13,360 nt of DNA from Burkholderia sp. (GTDB taxonomy: Bacteria > Pseudomonadota > Gammaproteobacteria > Burkholderiales > Burkholderiaceae): positions 1 to 13,360 of the forward strand of contig NZ_JAHACR010000095.1 in NCBI RefSeq assembly GCF_018375725.1, read 5' to 3'. Numbering within the stretch: position 1 is the first letter of the stretch; each line of letters starts with the position of its first letter. The position numbers were made by a program, and so were the translations under genes. The notes below the pieces were generated by a model. It searched no databases. It saw nothing but the letters and a program-made list of their open reading frames with translations, and was not told the DNA's origin. Shown here in pieces: positions 7,018-13,360 of the stretch.

Positions 7018-7263
7018 TGACTTAAATGGCCCCGGCTTTCGAGAAGGCCGACTGGTTTAAGTTGAGACCGCCGCAATGGTCTCACTGCTCCACGGACTCC
7101 CTCGATATTCAAAGAGCCGCCGACGGTGGACCAACCCGGTCTTGTACAGCCCGTTAATGGTTTCGGCCAACCCATGGTCGTAGCCGTCACGCCTGCCGAC
7201 CGATGGCTCGCTGGTAGCCCTGGCCGCTCGGTCGACGTCGGGCATAGCCCGTACCGTGATCAC
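7018..7263 (-). mobile_element. decayed IS3-family element: transposase C-terminal fragment and one terminal repeat
   Basis: On the minus strand, 7263-7057 reads through a protein fragment with SVGR..GYDHGLAETINGLYKTGLVHRR, closely resembling the end of the IS3-family OrfB integrase core (usual form SVGS..DSYDNALAETINGLYK). The Glu of LAETINGLYK (codon near 7164) corresponds to the catalytic Glu of the DDE triad. Past HRR the family sequence is lost. About 25 codons later, in another frame, comes LKPVGLLESRG, the typical tail at the IS end, so roughly 40 residues appear deleted. The plus strand from 7018, TGACTTAAATGGCCCCGGCT and onward to GGTTTAA at 7060, resembles the terminal inverted repeat of this group. 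The rest of the element, including the other end, is not found, so it is immobile. The family match is from recognition of these motifs. Confidence 0.8.
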
Positions 7264-7485
7264 TGTCGCGGTCGCGCAATTTTGTTCAGCTATGATTCGG
7301 GAAAACCCGATCTCGCTCTGCGCCGTCCTTACCCGGACATGCAGGCCGGAAACGGGGAACCGAACGTCGCCGAGTGCCCCCGGAGCTGGAGACCCCAGCG
7401 GAAGGGCGCCTTCGGCGCCATCTCATCGCCGGATCTTCTCCGGCCATCGGAGCGCGGCCAAAAGCCGAGGCGCCGATACAAACGG
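7264..7485. other. leader region upstream of FUSC gene
   Basis: This 222-base stretch lies between the IS remnant and the FUSC start. Two small perfect stems lie close together: GGCGCC-TTC-GGCGCC (7405-7419) and GCCGGA-TCTTC-TCCGGC (7428-7444, plus one outer base). Neither has a T tract. A reading frame runs through it in phase with the FUSC gene, but its residues look like noise and continue into the IS remnant, so I treat it as non-coding. No clear promoter is seen. Confidence 0.45.
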
Positions 7486-8673
7486 ATGTCATCAACCATG
7501 ATTGCCGCCGCGTATTCACGCGCGCTCGACCGTGTGCGCATCGCCGACCCCGGGCTGTCGCGCCTTCGCAATGCCGCACGCTCGACGCTTGCCTGCGTCC
7601 TGACCGCCGCCATCGATATCGCATGGGCGGTTCATCACGATCGGCACATTACCGTAGCCGCCCTTGGCGCATTGTTCGCGATGATCGCGCCGCTGTTCCT
7701 GCGCGAAGTCCGTCTTTCCGGCTGGCTCGCGTCACTGTCTTGTTTTTACGTCTGCGCGTGCGCGTGTTTTGCGGTGTCCGCGGCGGTCGCCTCTCATCCG
7801 CTGTGGCGCGATGCCGTCCTGCTGCTGGTCGTGTTTACCGGCATGTTTTGCCAGCCATATGGCCCGCGTGCGGTCGGCTGCGCCTTTCTCGCGCTTGTCG
7901 CCTGCTATCTGGGACTGTATCTGCACCCGACCGCCGCACAAATCATGCAGATGCTGATCGTCTCCAGCACGGCGCCCGTTCTTGTCGCGCTCGTAGGGCG
8001 CGTCTGCATTCCGATGGGGCCCGGTCGAATGCCGTCGCTCAGCGCAGGCGCGGTCTTTCGATCTCTCTCGTGCGCGATCGCGCGCATCGAAGCGGGCGTG
8101 CCTCGCGTCGCGCGCCGGATCCAGGCCGGGCCGGGACATGAGTCGCGCCGTATCGCGTCATTGGCCAATTCGTGCGCGTCGCGCGCATGGACGCCTGCCG
8201 TGCCGGCTACCGTCGCGGCCGCGCTCGCCATGCTGATCGGCAACGGCGTGTCGGAAGAGCGCTGGATGTGGGCAGTCATCAGTACGTTCGTCATATTCTT
8301 CGGAACGACATCGCGCGAAGACACCCTCCGCCGGGTCGGCCAGCGGCTGGCGGGCACGCTGGCTGGCGCGCTCGCGAGCGCGCTGCTCGTCACGATGTTC
8401 CGGCACGTGCCGCAGGTGCTCATGGCGGCGATGGCATTGTCGGTCTTCGGTTGGGCGTATTACATCCTGCATGCCTATGCGCGTGGCGTGTTCTTTATCA
8501 CCGTGCTCATCGGGCTCGTGTATGGGCAACTCGGCTTCGCAATCGTGCCGCTGTCGGCGCTGCGCATCGAAGAGGTCGTAGCAGGTTGTGCCATCTCGGT
8601 GGTCGTCGCGGTGCTGATGATGCCGTCCGCTGCAATGCGCCGGATCGAAGCCCTGAGGACGGAAGGGCGTTAG
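7486..8673 (+). CDS. FUSC-family membrane protein (fusaric acid resistance / aromatic acid exporter-like)
   Basis: Protein of 395 residues with two bundles of hydrophobic helices (about 30-172 and 240-382) separated by a basic cytoplasmic linker (180-235). The second bundle opens with RWMWAVISTFVIFFGTTSRE, then RRVGQRLAGTLAGALAS (282-298). This is the FUSC hallmark of a Trp-led helix followed by R-x-x-G-x-x-x-G-T-x-x-G. Many FUSC exporters (AaeB type) are 600-700 residues; this is a compact form. Some homologues export aromatic carboxylates or fusaric acid with an MFP partner. No membrane fusion protein or outer-membrane factor is adjacent, so transport of a specific substrate is not supported here. 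The start is uncertain between ATG 7486 and ATG 7498; neither has a strong Shine-Dalgarno. It converges on the patatin gene, with only 17 bp between stops. Confidence 0.82.
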   Translation: MSSTMIAAAYSRALDRVRIADPGLSRLRNAARSTLACVLTAAIDIAWAVHHDRHITVAALGALFAMIAPLFLREVRLSGWLASLSCFYVCACACFAVSAAVASHPLWRDAVLLLVVFTGMFCQPYGPRAVGCAFLALVACYLGLYLHPTAAQIMQMLIVSSTAPVLVALVGRVCIPMGPGRMPSLSAGAVFRSLSCAIARIEAGVPRVARRIQAGPGHESRRIASLANSCASRAWTPAVPATVAAALAMLIGNGVSEERWMWAVISTFVIFFGTTSREDTLRRVGQRLAGTLAGALASALLVTMFRHVPQVLMAAMALSVFGWAYYILHAYARGVFFITVLIGLVYGQLGFAIVPLSALRIEEVVAGCAISVVVAVLMMPSAAMRRIEALRTEGR

Positions 8674-8690
8674 TCGGCCATGCGGCCTGC

Positions 8691-11033
8691 TCAATACGTC
8701 CGTCCCAACTGGAAATAGAGGTTGCGCCGCCCGCCCGGCGCGAGCGCAATGCCGATATAAAGCGGCCCGAACGACGTTGTGAGGCTCGTGAAGAACGAGT
8801 AGCTCTGCCTGAGCGGCCCGGCGCTGATGTCGCTGTCGAGCGACCAGACGTTGCCGAGTTCCGCGCTGGCTCCGACAAACAGGGCCTTCACGGGCGATGC
8901 GGTGAACGTCATCAGCTGGTTCATGTACGTGATCTGCCCGTAGACGAGCGCGTTGCCGGTCAGCTGGTCGGCCGCGTAGGCGGCCAGATGCTGGAAGCCG
9001 CCGAGCGTCAGGTCGAGCAGGTTGACCGGACTGACGCCGCCGAAGCTCTTGCCCGCCTCGATGCTCGCATTGACGCTGTGCCGGCCGAACTGCTGCGCGA
9101 CCATCGCCTTGCCGAAGACTTCGGTGTACTGGTGCGGCCCGCTCGACACGAACGAGCGCTCGGCGCGCAGTTCGCCGAAGTAGCCCTTGCGCGGGAACAG
9201 CGGATCGTCGAGCTGGTCGATCACGAGCCGCGCCCGCGCGCTGAGCTGCCGCCCGTTCGTGCCGTCGAACAGGAAGCGGGTCGGCTGTCCGTCCGGCGTG
9301 AACGCCTGCGGCACGTTGTAGTTCGGCGATGCGTAGCCGTGTGCATACGCGAGACCGATGCGGAAATCGCCGAGCCGCCGGATCGGCACGCCGAAGTCGA
9401 AGCCGACACGCTCGGTCTGGAGCCTGAACTGGGTCAGCTTGATGTCGTTGAGATAGACGTTCGCGAAGCGCCGCTCGTATTCGGCATACGGTGCGGCATA
9501 GACGCCGGTTTGGGACGACAACGGTTGGCGCAGTTCGGTGCGGACCGACTGGCGATCGCTGCCGAGTGTCGTATCGGCGCGGAATTCGAGGCCCGACGCG
9601 GTCAGCCAGGGCCGCCGGTAGCCGAGGTGCAGGCGGAAGCCGCCCTGGTCGGTCGAACTGCTCGACATGCCCAGACCGAACAGCAGGAAGTTCGGCCCCC
9701 AATACTTTTCCCGCGCGTCGATCACGAGCCGGTTCTCGTCGCCTTCGCTCACGACCTGCTGCGTGACGCTCTCGAAATTGCCGCTTGTCGTCAAGGTGAG
9801 CAGATCCTGGCTGATGGCCGTCGGATCGTACAGATCGCCCGGCTTCACGTGCAGCGCATCGCTGACGACGCGCGCCGGCACGCCGCCGTCCGTCCGGATA
9901 TCGATGCGGGTAATGCGGATCGCCGGCGGCAGCGGTTGCGTGTGGGCCGAGCGGTAGGCCGCGTATTGCGCGGGCGTCAATGCGTAGCGCCTGAGGCGGG
10001 GCAGGGCCGCGATCGCGGCGGCCTCGCCCGCGGCGATCGCCTGATGGGCGTTCTGGAAATCAGTGAATGCGAGCGAACCCAGCTCGGGTGTCAGCAGCAC
10101 GTCGTTCGGCGTGATCTGCTGGCGCTGCGACAGCACGTTCTGGCGGATCAGGATGCCGACCATCTGCTGCATCACGTCGGCGGGCGTCGCAAGCGTATCG
10201 AGCGGACGCAGCGGCGAACCGATATCCACGGCGATCACGACGTTCGCGCCCATCTGGCGCGCGGTATCGACCGGCAGGTTGCTGACGAGGCCGCCATCGA
10301 CCAGCACCCGGCCGTTGACCTCCGCGGGTGCGAACAGGCCCGGCATGGCCATGCTGGCTCGGATGGCGAGCGGCAGCGAGCCGCGGTCGAGGACGATCAT
10401 CTGTCCGGTCTGCAGGTCGGTCGCGACGGCGCGGTACGGGATCGGCAACTGGTCGAACGGCTGGTTGGACGGCACCGCCACCATCCAGTCGGCGAGCAGC
10501 GCCTGCAGCCGGTTGCCCTGCACGAGGCCGGCCGGCGTCTTGACGCCCTTCGCGCCGAAGCCGAGCGTGAGGCCGTTGACATACAGGCGCTCATCCTCGC
10601 GCGAGCTTTGCGGCAGATCCGCGCGCTCGGTCACGTCGAATGCGATGTCCGCGAGATTGACCTGCGACAGGCGCGCCTGCATGTCGTGGGCGGCCATGCC
10701 GCTCGCGTAAAGGCCGCCGACCACGGCGCCCATGCTGGTGCCGGCGATGCAGTCGACCGGAATGCGGTTTTCTTCGAGCACCTTCAGCACGCCGAGATGC
10801 GCATAGCCGCGCGCGCCGCCGCCCGACAGCACGAGGCCGATCGCCGGGCGCTCCGCCGGGCCGCCGGCGGCCCGGCAGGCGTGCCCGGCGGCGTGAGGCT
10901 CGGCGGATGCGGCAGCCGGGGCCGCGGCGGGCTGTGGACCGGATTGCGCCACAGCGGCATGGCACCCGATGGCGGCGAGCATCGGACAAAGGCGGCGCAT
11001 GCTCCGCCAGCGGAAAGAGTCGGGCGCTGTCAT
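8691..11033 (-). CDS. patatin-like phospholipase with POTRA and outer-membrane barrel (PlpD-type, type Vd autotransporter)
   Basis: Protein of 780 residues. A signal peptide is visible (RRLCPMLAAIGCHAAVAQS, about 13-31), then an Ala/Pro linker. The patatin domain about 63-345 has the anion hole GGGARG (71-76), nucleophile elbow GTSMG (Ser100) and the DGG catalytic Asp (Asp246). A single POTRA-like domain spans about 372-442 (ITRIDIRTDGG...). A BamA-superfamily barrel from about 445 ends in the aromatic residue Tyr780. This order matches PlpD of Pseudomonas, a secreted lipase fused to its own translocator. The Ser-Asp dyad is intact, so lipase activity is expected; cleavage and release of the passenger cannot be seen. 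The start at 11033 is supported by GGGGAG five bases upstream; the ATG at 11000 would cut into the signal-peptide n-region. It converges with FUSC and diverges from the MreB-like gene. Confidence 0.95.
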   Translation of the reverse strand: MTAPDSFRWRSMRRLCPMLAAIGCHAAVAQSGPQPAAAPAAASAEPHAAGHACRAAGGPAERPAIGLVLSGGGARGYAHLGVLKVLEENRIPVDCIAGTSMGAVVGGLYASGMAAHDMQARLSQVNLADIAFDVTERADLPQSSREDERLYVNGLTLGFGAKGVKTPAGLVQGNRLQALLADWMVAVPSNQPFDQLPIPYRAVATDLQTGQMIVLDRGSLPLAIRASMAMPGLFAPAEVNGRVLVDGGLVSNLPVDTARQMGANVVIAVDIGSPLRPLDTLATPADVMQQMVGILIRQNVLSQRQQITPNDVLLTPELGSLAFTDFQNAHQAIAAGEAAAIAALPRLRRYALTPAQYAAYRSAHTQPLPPAIRITRIDIRTDGGVPARVVSDALHVKPGDLYDPTAISQDLLTLTTSGNFESVTQQVVSEGDENRLVIDAREKYWGPNFLLFGLGMSSSSTDQGGFRLHLGYRRPWLTASGLEFRADTTLGSDRQSVRTELRQPLSSQTGVYAAPYAEYERRFANVYLNDIKLTQFRLQTERVGFDFGVPIRRLGDFRIGLAYAHGYASPNYNVPQAFTPDGQPTRFLFDGTNGRQLSARARLVIDQLDDPLFPRKGYFGELRAERSFVSSGPHQYTEVFGKAMVAQQFGRHSVNASIEAGKSFGGVSPVNLLDLTLGGFQHLAAYAADQLTGNALVYGQITYMNQLMTFTASPVKALFVGASAELGNVWSLDSDISAGPLRQSYSFFTSLTTSFGPLYIGIALAPGGRRNLYFQLGRTY

Positions 11034-11376
11034 CGTGGCTCCCCGGCGTGGCCGGGCGGTCGAGGGTTTGCGGACGGCAGGCAGAGCCCAGAGATTAGCG
11101 TGTTTTGATGGGTGAGAACCGGTGTCGGTCGATCCTGACGGATGCCAGAGCGGGGCGCCGGCGACCGTGTCGCAAAAAAACAGGGGAATGGCCTAAAGTA
11201 TTCGGGCGCGCCGCCGCTAAAGCCGGGGATAGGCTGGCAGGCGCGGCGCCCGTATGCACGGCGCCCGTATGCACGGCGCTTGCATGCACGGCGCCCGTAC
11301 GCAAGACGCCCGCTTCGTCGGGCAGTCAGGCGCCGGGCCGAATTCGATCGGGCCGTTCGTTCGAAAGGGTTTCAAT
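11034..11376. other. divergent intergenic region with minisatellite
   Basis: A 343-bp region that must hold the promoters of the patatin gene (left) and the MreB-like gene (right). It contains the patatin Shine-Dalgarno on the minus strand near its left end, an A-run in GTCGCAAAAAAACAGG around 11167-11182, and five imperfect 15-bp repeats at 11241-11315. I could not choose reliable -35 and -10 boxes. The frame upstream of the MreB-like ATG is open through the repeats but is judged non-coding. Confidence 0.6.
11241..11315 (+). repeat. 15-bp tandem repeat, five imperfect copies
   Basis: Successive 15-base units are GCGCGGCGCCCGTAT, GCACGGCGCCCGTAT, GCACGGCGCTTGCAT, GCACGGCGCCCGTAC and GCAAGACGCCCGCTT. 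Against the second unit, the others match 14, 12, 14 and 11 of 15 positions. The period is a multiple of three, so an upstream in-frame read-through gives MHGAR-like repeats, but the array lies before the preferred MreB-like start. It ends 61 bp upstream of that start. Copy-number change would alter promoter or leader spacing. Confidence 0.85.
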
Positions 11377-12435
11377 ATGTCGACACCGCTGTTCGGAAAG
11401 TTGTTCGCGCAACCGGTCGCAATGGATCCGGGAACCGCGAGTACGCGGATTTACACGCATGATCGCGGCGTAGTGCTGAACCAGCCGTCGGTCGTCTGCT
11501 TTCGCAAGGCGGGCGGCGCGGACGCGCGTCCGACGCTCGAAGCGGTCGGCGAGCAGGCCAAGGCGCTGCTCGGCCGTACGCCGGGACATCTCGAGGCCGT
11601 GCGACCGCTTCAGCACGGCGTGATCGCCAATTACGACGCGGCCGAGCAGATGATCCGTCAGTTCATCGACATGTCCGAAACACGCTCGTTGTTCGGACGG
11701 CGTGTCGAGGTGACGCTGTGCGTGCCGTCCGGCGCGACGGCGGTCGAACGCAACGCGCTGTCCGAGGCGGCGCTCGCGGCCGGCGCGGCGAGCGTCACGC
11801 TCGTCGACGAGGCGCTCGCCGCGGCGTTCGGGGCGGGGCTGCCGGTGACCGATGCGATCGGCTCGCTGGTCGTCGATATCGGCGGCGGCACGACGGAGGT
11901 GGCGGTGATCGCGTTGGGCGGCATCGTCTACCGCGAGGCGATCCGCGTCGGCGGCGACCAGTTCGACGCGGCGATCGTCAGCCATGTTCGCGGTCTGTAT
12001 GGCGTGCAGCTCGGCGAGCAGACCGCTGAGCACGTGAAAAAGACGATCGGCACCGCGTGCGGCGGGATGCCGCGCGAATCGATGCGGGTGGTCGGGCGCA
12101 GCGTGGTCGACGGTTTGCCGAGGACGATCGAACTGTCCAATCACGATATCGCCGATGCGCTGGCGGCGCCGCTGAAAGCGGTCGTGGATGCAGTCAAGCG
12201 CACACTCGAAAATACGCCGCCCGAACTCGTCGCCGATATCGCGGACCGCGGCATTGTGCTGACGGGCGGCGGTGCGTTGCTCGCGAATCTCGCCAGGCGC
12301 CTTCACGACGAGACCGGGCTCGCCACGCGCGTCGCCGATGATCCGCTGACCTGCGCGGTACGCGGCGCCGGCGCGGCGCGGGGGAAGATCCGGAGCGCGG
12401 CGGCGATCGCCGAGGGCATCGGTCTCGGGCGATGA
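11377..12435 (+). CDS. MreB paralogue (actin-like rod-shape protein), diverged
   Basis: Actin-like protein of 352 residues, co-linear with bacterial MreB over its whole length (MreB about 347). The N-terminus PLFGKLF can form the membrane-binding amphipathic helix. Phosphate-1 reads DPGTAST (17-23) where MreB has DLGTANT. CVPSGATAVER (115-125), VVDIGGGTTE (165-174, phosphate-2), a GEQTAEHVKK stretch (213-222) and LTGGGALL (295-302, adenosine site) are kept. The usual EEPMAAAIGAGLPV is DEALAAAFGAGLPV (144-157). The ATG at 11377 is chosen for AAAGGG about 8 nt upstream and because its N-terminus aligns with MreB. The frame open to 11254 only adds repeat-encoded residues. No mreC or mreD follows, so this is not the housekeeping cell-wall operon but an accessory copy. 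It precedes a debranching gene on the same strand after 153 bp. Filament formation is likely but untested, and the role is unknown. Confidence 0.9.
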   Translation: MSTPLFGKLFAQPVAMDPGTASTRIYTHDRGVVLNQPSVVCFRKAGGADARPTLEAVGEQAKALLGRTPGHLEAVRPLQHGVIANYDAAEQMIRQFIDMSETRSLFGRRVEVTLCVPSGATAVERNALSEAALAAGAASVTLVDEALAAAFGAGLPVTDAIGSLVVDIGGGTTEVAVIALGGIVYREAIRVGGDQFDAAIVSHVRGLYGVQLGEQTAEHVKKTIGTACGGMPRESMRVVGRSVVDGLPRTIELSNHDIADALAAPLKAVVDAVKRTLENTPPELVADIADRGIVLTGGGALLANLARRLHDETGLATRVADDPLTCAVRGAGAARGKIRSAAAIAEGIGLGR

Positions 12436-12588
12436 TGCACAGTCACCGCGGCGTGGCAAACGTTGTCGGGGCGCGGCCGCGTTGCGTTCGGTATTGAGAA
12501 GGCGACGCTGCCCGCGTGTGCCGTTCTGTCCTATCCTGTGCGAAAAACGTGACGCGCGCCGCGCGTCCCGTACGAGACAGGAGCATCG

Positions 12589-13356
12589 ATGCCGAAGCCA
12601 GCAGACGAATCGACCGGCAGCGTGCCGCAAGCCGCGCGCGAGTCCGCGGCGGCCACGCCGGATGCCGCTTTTATCGCGCCCGAAACCGATGTGCAGGCGA
12701 GTGCGCGCAACAACCAGTACGTGCTGAAGGCGGGCGACGCGTTCGTCGTCAGCGATGCGCTCGGCGACATCTGCGGCCGCGACGACGGCCTGTTCGTCGA
12801 GGACATGCGTGTGCTGTCGCAATGGCGACTCACGTTCGGCGGCCGCGCGCCGTCGTTGTTGTCGGGCGCGACGGGCGCCGACAACGCATCGTTTACGGCG
12901 CACCTGACGAACCGGCCGCTGCCGCCGCTCGGCGGCCACGAAACACCCGAGGGCGTGATTCACATCGAGCGCACGCGCGTGCTCGCGGACAACGTGCTCT
13001 ACGAGGCGCTGACGCTGACGAACTATGGCGCGAGCGAGGCCGAGGTGCCGCTGTCGCTGTCGTTCGGCGCCGATTTCAAGGATATGTTCGAAGTGCGCGG
13101 GACGCGTCGCGAGCGTCGCGGCGCCATCGCGCCGCCGTCGATCGACGCAGGCGCGGTGCGCTTGCGCTATGACGGGCTCGATGGCGTGGAGCGCGCCACG
13201 ACGATCAGTTTTTCGCCGGCGCCGGACGCGCTGTCGGTCAACCGCGCGGACTACACGCTGACGATCGCCGCGCAGGCCTGCGTGTCTATCTATCTGACCG
13301 TCGCGGCGACGACCGGCGCGGCGAGCGCGAGCGCGCCGCCCGGCGATCGCCTTTAA
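12589..13356 (+). CDS. glycogen debranching protein, N-terminal domain only (frame stops early near window end)
   Basis: A frame of 255 residues matching the N-terminal beta-sandwich domain of bacterial and archaeal glycogen-debranching (amylo-alpha-1,6-glucosidase-like) proteins: YVLKAGDAFVVSDALGDICG (44-63), GLFVEDMRVLSQWRL (67-81), then RTRVLADNVLYEALTLTNYG (128-147) and LSLSFGADFKDMFEVRG (155-171). The start at 12589 is well supported by AGGAG five bases upstream. Full-length relatives are about 700 residues, with the catalytic (alpha/alpha)6 barrel after this domain; none of that is visible. The frame ends ...PPGDRL then TAA at 13354, four bases before the window ends. A one-base shift there would read DRFKE or DRLKE, similar to what I would expect in the linker helix. 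It could be a frameshifted gene, a truncated gene or a sequence error. Confidence 0.8.
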   Translation: MPKPADESTGSVPQAARESAAATPDAAFIAPETDVQASARNNQYVLKAGDAFVVSDALGDICGRDDGLFVEDMRVLSQWRLTFGGRAPSLLSGATGADNASFTAHLTNRPLPPLGGHETPEGVIHIERTRVLADNVLYEALTLTNYGASEAEVPLSLSFGADFKDMFEVRGTRRERRGAIAPPSIDAGAVRLRYDGLDGVERATTISFSPAPDALSVNRADYTLTIAAQACVSIYLTVAATTGAASASAPPGDRL

Positions 13357-13360
13357 AGAA

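Noticed and set aside
7126..7485. A 120-residue N-terminal extension of the FUSC protein
   Set aside because: It reads through the IS3 remnant in a non-coding frame and has no membrane or domain features.
8674..8690. GGCC-ATGC-GGCC between the FUSC and patatin stops as a bidirectional terminator
   Set aside because: A four-base stem without a T tract is expected by chance at this GC content.
8172..11108. A 978-codon open frame on the plus strand antisense to the patatin gene
   Set aside because: Composition is Arg/Ala/His-rich with no domain. It runs across the 3' half of FUSC and the whole patatin gene, and long antisense frames are expected opposite high-GC genes with strong codon bias.
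11254..11376. Upstream extension of the MreB-like protein by 41 residues through the tandem repeats
   Set aside because: The ATG at 11377 has an AAAGGG Shine-Dalgarno and aligns with the MreB N-terminus. The extension is repeat-encoded and lacks a ribosome site.
1..13360. CRISPR array, tRNA or rRNA gene, prophage or toxin-antitoxin pair
   Set aside because: I looked and found no direct repeats with unique spacers, no RNA-gene signatures and no phage or toxin-like small gene pairs.

Overview
The window is high-GC proteobacterial DNA whose gene content fits Burkholderia sensu lato. This assignment rests on protein-level family resemblance and base composition only. Every gene was read by eye; no database search was possible.

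Layout, left to right. (1) An iron-uptake locus, about 1-3525. The C-terminal barrel of a TonB-dependent siderophore receptor (+, cut by the window edge) converges on a leftward three-gene inner-membrane operon: DUF3325-like, DUF3649-like, then a PepSY-TM ferric-siderophore-reductase-type protein. The operon starts just downstream of a near-consensus Fur box at 3505-3523. (2) A 377-bp gap carrying a 14-bp perfect palindrome, then a CLC chloride/proton antiporter (3856-5163). (3) A compositionally lower-GC islet: an alpha/beta hydrolase with an Asp nucleophile (minus strand) and a divergent CGNR zinc-finger regulator (plus strand). Their shared start region holds an inverted repeat that overlaps the regulator's Shine-Dalgarno. 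A decayed IS3-family transposase end lies on the far side of the regulator. (4) A half-size FUSC membrane protein (7486-8673). (5) A PlpD-like patatin phospholipase with POTRA and outer-membrane barrel (8691-11033, minus strand), convergent with FUSC. (6) A divergent 343-bp region with a 15-bp minisatellite, then a diverged stand-alone MreB paralogue (11377-12435). (7) The N-terminal domain of a bacterial-type glycogen debranching protein (12589-13356). Its frame stops at CTT TAA four bases before the window ends, where one-base slippage would restore a plausible continuation.

How the genes work together. The first four genes form a coherent iron system: outer-membrane uptake plus inner-membrane heme-dependent release of iron from the siderophore, under Fur. 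The hydrolase and CGNR protein look like an enzyme with its dedicated regulator, probably acquired horizontally. The remaining genes (CLC, FUSC, patatin, MreB-like, debranching) are envelope or metabolic genes with no obvious single pathway.

I see no RNA gene, CRISPR array or complete mobile element. I see no convincing new defence or secretion system. The most unusual items are the SD-overlapping inverted repeat, the MreB paralogue with an altered phosphate-1 motif behind a repeat-bearing promoter region, and the CTT TAA A stop.
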